Assembly: GCF_029504655.1 (NCBI RefSeq) | Contig: NZ_JAQFIL010000001.1 | Coordinates: 5,337,001-5,401,000 of the forward strand | DNA: 64,000 nucleotides | Origin: Catalinimonas alkaloidigena | Lineage (GTDB): Bacteria; Bacteroidota; Bacteroidia; Cytophagales; Cyclobacteriaceae | Direction of reading: 5' to 3' | Part shown: piece by piece, positions 62,687 through 64,000 of the stretch | Layout: each line of letters opens with the position of its first letter | How positions within the stretch are numbered: position 1 is the first letter of the stretch | The notes under the pieces: model-generated | What the model saw: only the letters and a program-made list of their open reading frames with translations | Database searches by the model: none | What the model was told of the DNA's origin: nothing | Position numbers and translations under genes: made by a program

Positions 62687-63319
62687 TTATTCGCAGCTAT
62701 AATCTGGACCGCTTTCTATGGTTCCCTGGGGAGTTAGATCATAGAAAGCAAGGCCGGGAAAATCTGCATTGTACCGCTCTGGTCTGAAGATTCTATTTCC
62801 GTTCATTGCCTCATATTGATCAGCGATGCCATTGCTGCCTACCGGCTTGATATACTCCCAGACCGTTTCGCCATCGTAGCTCACCTCCTTCATCGTTCCG
62901 CTAGCTCCTACGCCAATCAGTGTATTGCCATTTAGCAGACGCACCACCCCTCCTACATAAGCGGAATACATATCCGTTTCCGTTACATCTGAATAGGTCC
63001 AGTAAAATCCGGATGGACCGTAAATGCCATCGGTAAGGCTGTACGAACCATCGGTATCTGAATTATCGTCAACATAGCTATCGGGTTGTTCGCAGGCATC
63101 CAAAGAAACGTCGGAGTCACCCAAACCGTCGCCGTTTACCTGCACACTGACGCCCTCCGTGTACTCATTTTTGAAATTAGCCAGTACTACACTTGTGATA
63201 TCTACCGAACCCTGGGTACTATCTATTTCCTCTGCAATATCATCACTCTGACATGATAGCAAGATCATGAGCATGATAGGTAAGAGTATTTCTTTCATCA
63301 TTGATCGTTTAAAGTTCAT
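62687..63319 (-). CDS. Exported lipoprotein resembling the C-terminal part of arylsulfotransferase-like propellers
   Basis: From ATG 63319 it is 210 residues (63331 would overlap the previous gene; a start near 63298 is also possible). Lipobox LLSC is followed by QSDD. The second half reads like the last blades of an arylsulfotransferase-type propeller: RLLNGNTLIGVGASG, TMKEVSYDGETVWEYIKPV, NRIFRPERYNADFPG and ending PQGTIESGP. Full proteins of that family are about twice as long, so this may be a short form or the rest of a longer gene. The first half (about 30-100) has no match I recognise. It lies upstream of CotH on the same strand, with a 279-base gap. Confidence 0.55.
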   Translation of the reverse strand: MNFKRSMMKEILLPIMLMILLSCQSDDIAEEIDSTQGSVDITSVVLANFKNEYTEGVSVQVNGDGLGDSDVSLDACEQPDSYVDDNSDTDGSYSLTDGIYGPSGFYWTYSDVTETDMYSAYVGGVVRLLNGNTLIGVGASGTMKEVSYDGETVWEYIKPVGSNGIADQYEAMNGNRIFRPERYNADFPGLAFYDLTPQGTIESGPDYSCE

Positions 63320-63323
63320 TCGT

Positions 63324-63968
63324 TCAGGCACGAGTCAGGCGCTTTGGAGCTAAAAACGTTTTCCTAAACCTGGACCTGTAAAAAAGAAATCCCAACAGAC
63401 CAGCTACTACTATAGAGATGGCCCCAAACGCCCACTTACTATTCCATGAGGTCTCTGCCAACAGGATTTGATTATCCTCAAGGGATAGGCTGATTTGGAA
63501 ATTGTTTTCTTCATTGAGAATGAATTGAAATTTATCCAATTCTTCTTTTACGATGCTGAAAATAATCTGACTATGATGGATGTTCTCAAACCCTCTGTTT
63601 TCAACAAATACTTCCTCCACTGCTTCAGGCACTCCGGATAACTCAAAGGCGACAGTGGTGGCGTGCCCTAGCCTTACCAATCCATTTTCCAGTGTCACAT
63701 TTTCTTTATTTAGCTGTAGGGCTATATGCTCTTTCAGATGATTCACCAGCAATTGATTAAACTCTTCAGGAGAGGCATAGGAATCGTCACCGTACGCATT
63801 CCTTACTTCATACTGGAAAGCTGTCATGGAGGCGTTCAGTTGTAGCGTCCACTTCCCGGATTCGTGCTCAAGCAGTGTCAGTGAAGAAATATCTGGCTGG
63901 TGAGCGCTTGCAGACATTGCTATCAAAACCAGAACAGCTGCAATGATTGATTTTAATATCTTTTTCAT
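63324..63968 (-). CDS. Membrane-anchored exported protein, unknown
   Basis: From ATG 63968 (MKKILKSII) it is 214 residues; earlier Met codons at 63986 and 63995 give no better signal peptide. Signal peptide about 1-23 (MSASA-H), then a beta-rich extracytoplasmic part about 25-175, and one C-terminal transmembrane helix (about 178-198) followed by a basic end (RSRFRKTFLAPKRLTRA). This is a single-pass protein facing the periplasm. No family was recognised. It is the first gene seen of the minus-strand operon; more may lie past the window edge. Confidence 0.6.
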   Translation of the reverse strand: MKKILKSIIAAVLVLIAMSASAHQPDISSLTLLEHESGKWTLQLNASMTAFQYEVRNAYGDDSYASPEEFNQLLVNHLKEHIALQLNKENVTLENGLVRLGHATTVAFELSGVPEAVEEVFVENRGFENIHHSQIIFSIVKEELDKFQFILNEENNFQISLSLEDNQILLAETSWNSKWAFGAISIVVAGLLGFLFYRSRFRKTFLAPKRLTRA

Positions 63969-64000
63969 AGCATTATTAGTTGACATATGCCCCATACAGG

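Noticed and set aside
1..64000. CRISPR arrays, rRNA or tRNA genes, prophage genes
   Set aside because: No regularly spaced repeats, rRNA blocks, cloverleaf-like sequences or phage structural genes were seen.

Overview
The window comes from a member of the Bacteroidota, most likely a marine Cytophagales-type bacterium. The evidence is SusC/SusD-type outer-membrane pairs, many Bacteroidota-style lipoproteins, two proteins with type IX secretion (T9SS) C-terminal sorting domains, LytTR two-component signalling, and gene starts without Shine-Dalgarno sites. No rRNA, tRNA or CRISPR array was seen.

Layout. (1) 1-4 kb: the end of a SusD-like operon, a lipoprotein, a Tat-exported sarcosine-oxidase-type flavoenzyme and a small secreted Ig-like protein, separated by about 1 kb gaps. 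(2) 5-11.6 kb, minus strand: a signalling operon of a sigma-54 activator without a DNA-binding domain, a T9SS cargo protein, and a 1332-residue soluble hybrid histidine kinase. (3) 11.7-12.4 kb: the wreck of an IS1-type transposase at the edge of the next region. (4) 12.5-46.6 kb, almost all plus strand: a large alginate-utilisation locus. (5) 47-55.5 kb: a T9SS protein, a LytS/LytTR pair, an S41 protease, and a Spy-like protein joined to a TonB-dependent receptor. (6) 55.7-55.9 kb: a MITE-like inverted-repeat element. (7) 56.3-64 kb, minus strand: an operon with CotH, lamin-tail lipoprotein, DUF4956, HlyD and TolC proteins.

How the alginate genes fit together. SusC/SusD import alginate oligomers made by surface PL6 lyases (three copies). 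PL17 oligoalginate lyase cuts these to unsaturated monouronate. KdgF speeds conversion to DEH, an MFS symporter imports uronates, SDR reductases give KDG, a KDG kinase gives KDPG, and KDPG aldolase gives pyruvate and glyceraldehyde-3-phosphate. A PPi-type phosphofructokinase in the same block could carry triose phosphate into gluconeogenesis. Two FadR-type GntR regulators each have tandem ATTGGTNNACCAAT-like operators just upstream, suggesting auto- and co-regulation. Accessory parts include a heparinase-II/III-fold lyase, a PF05426 lyase, a sugar dehydrogenase-cytochrome c fusion, a secreted bicupin, an RraA-like aldolase, and an Nramp-fold transporter without the metal-binding motifs.

The most unusual items are the DUF4956-HlyD-TolC-CotH operon (a possible exporter without a recognised pump), the duplicated PL6 genes with a sharp identity boundary, the second KDG-kinase paralogue with altered ATP/Mg motifs, the metal-motif-less Nramp protein, and the sigma-54 activator lacking its DNA-binding domain. 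All functions are inferred from reading the sequence; no database search was run.
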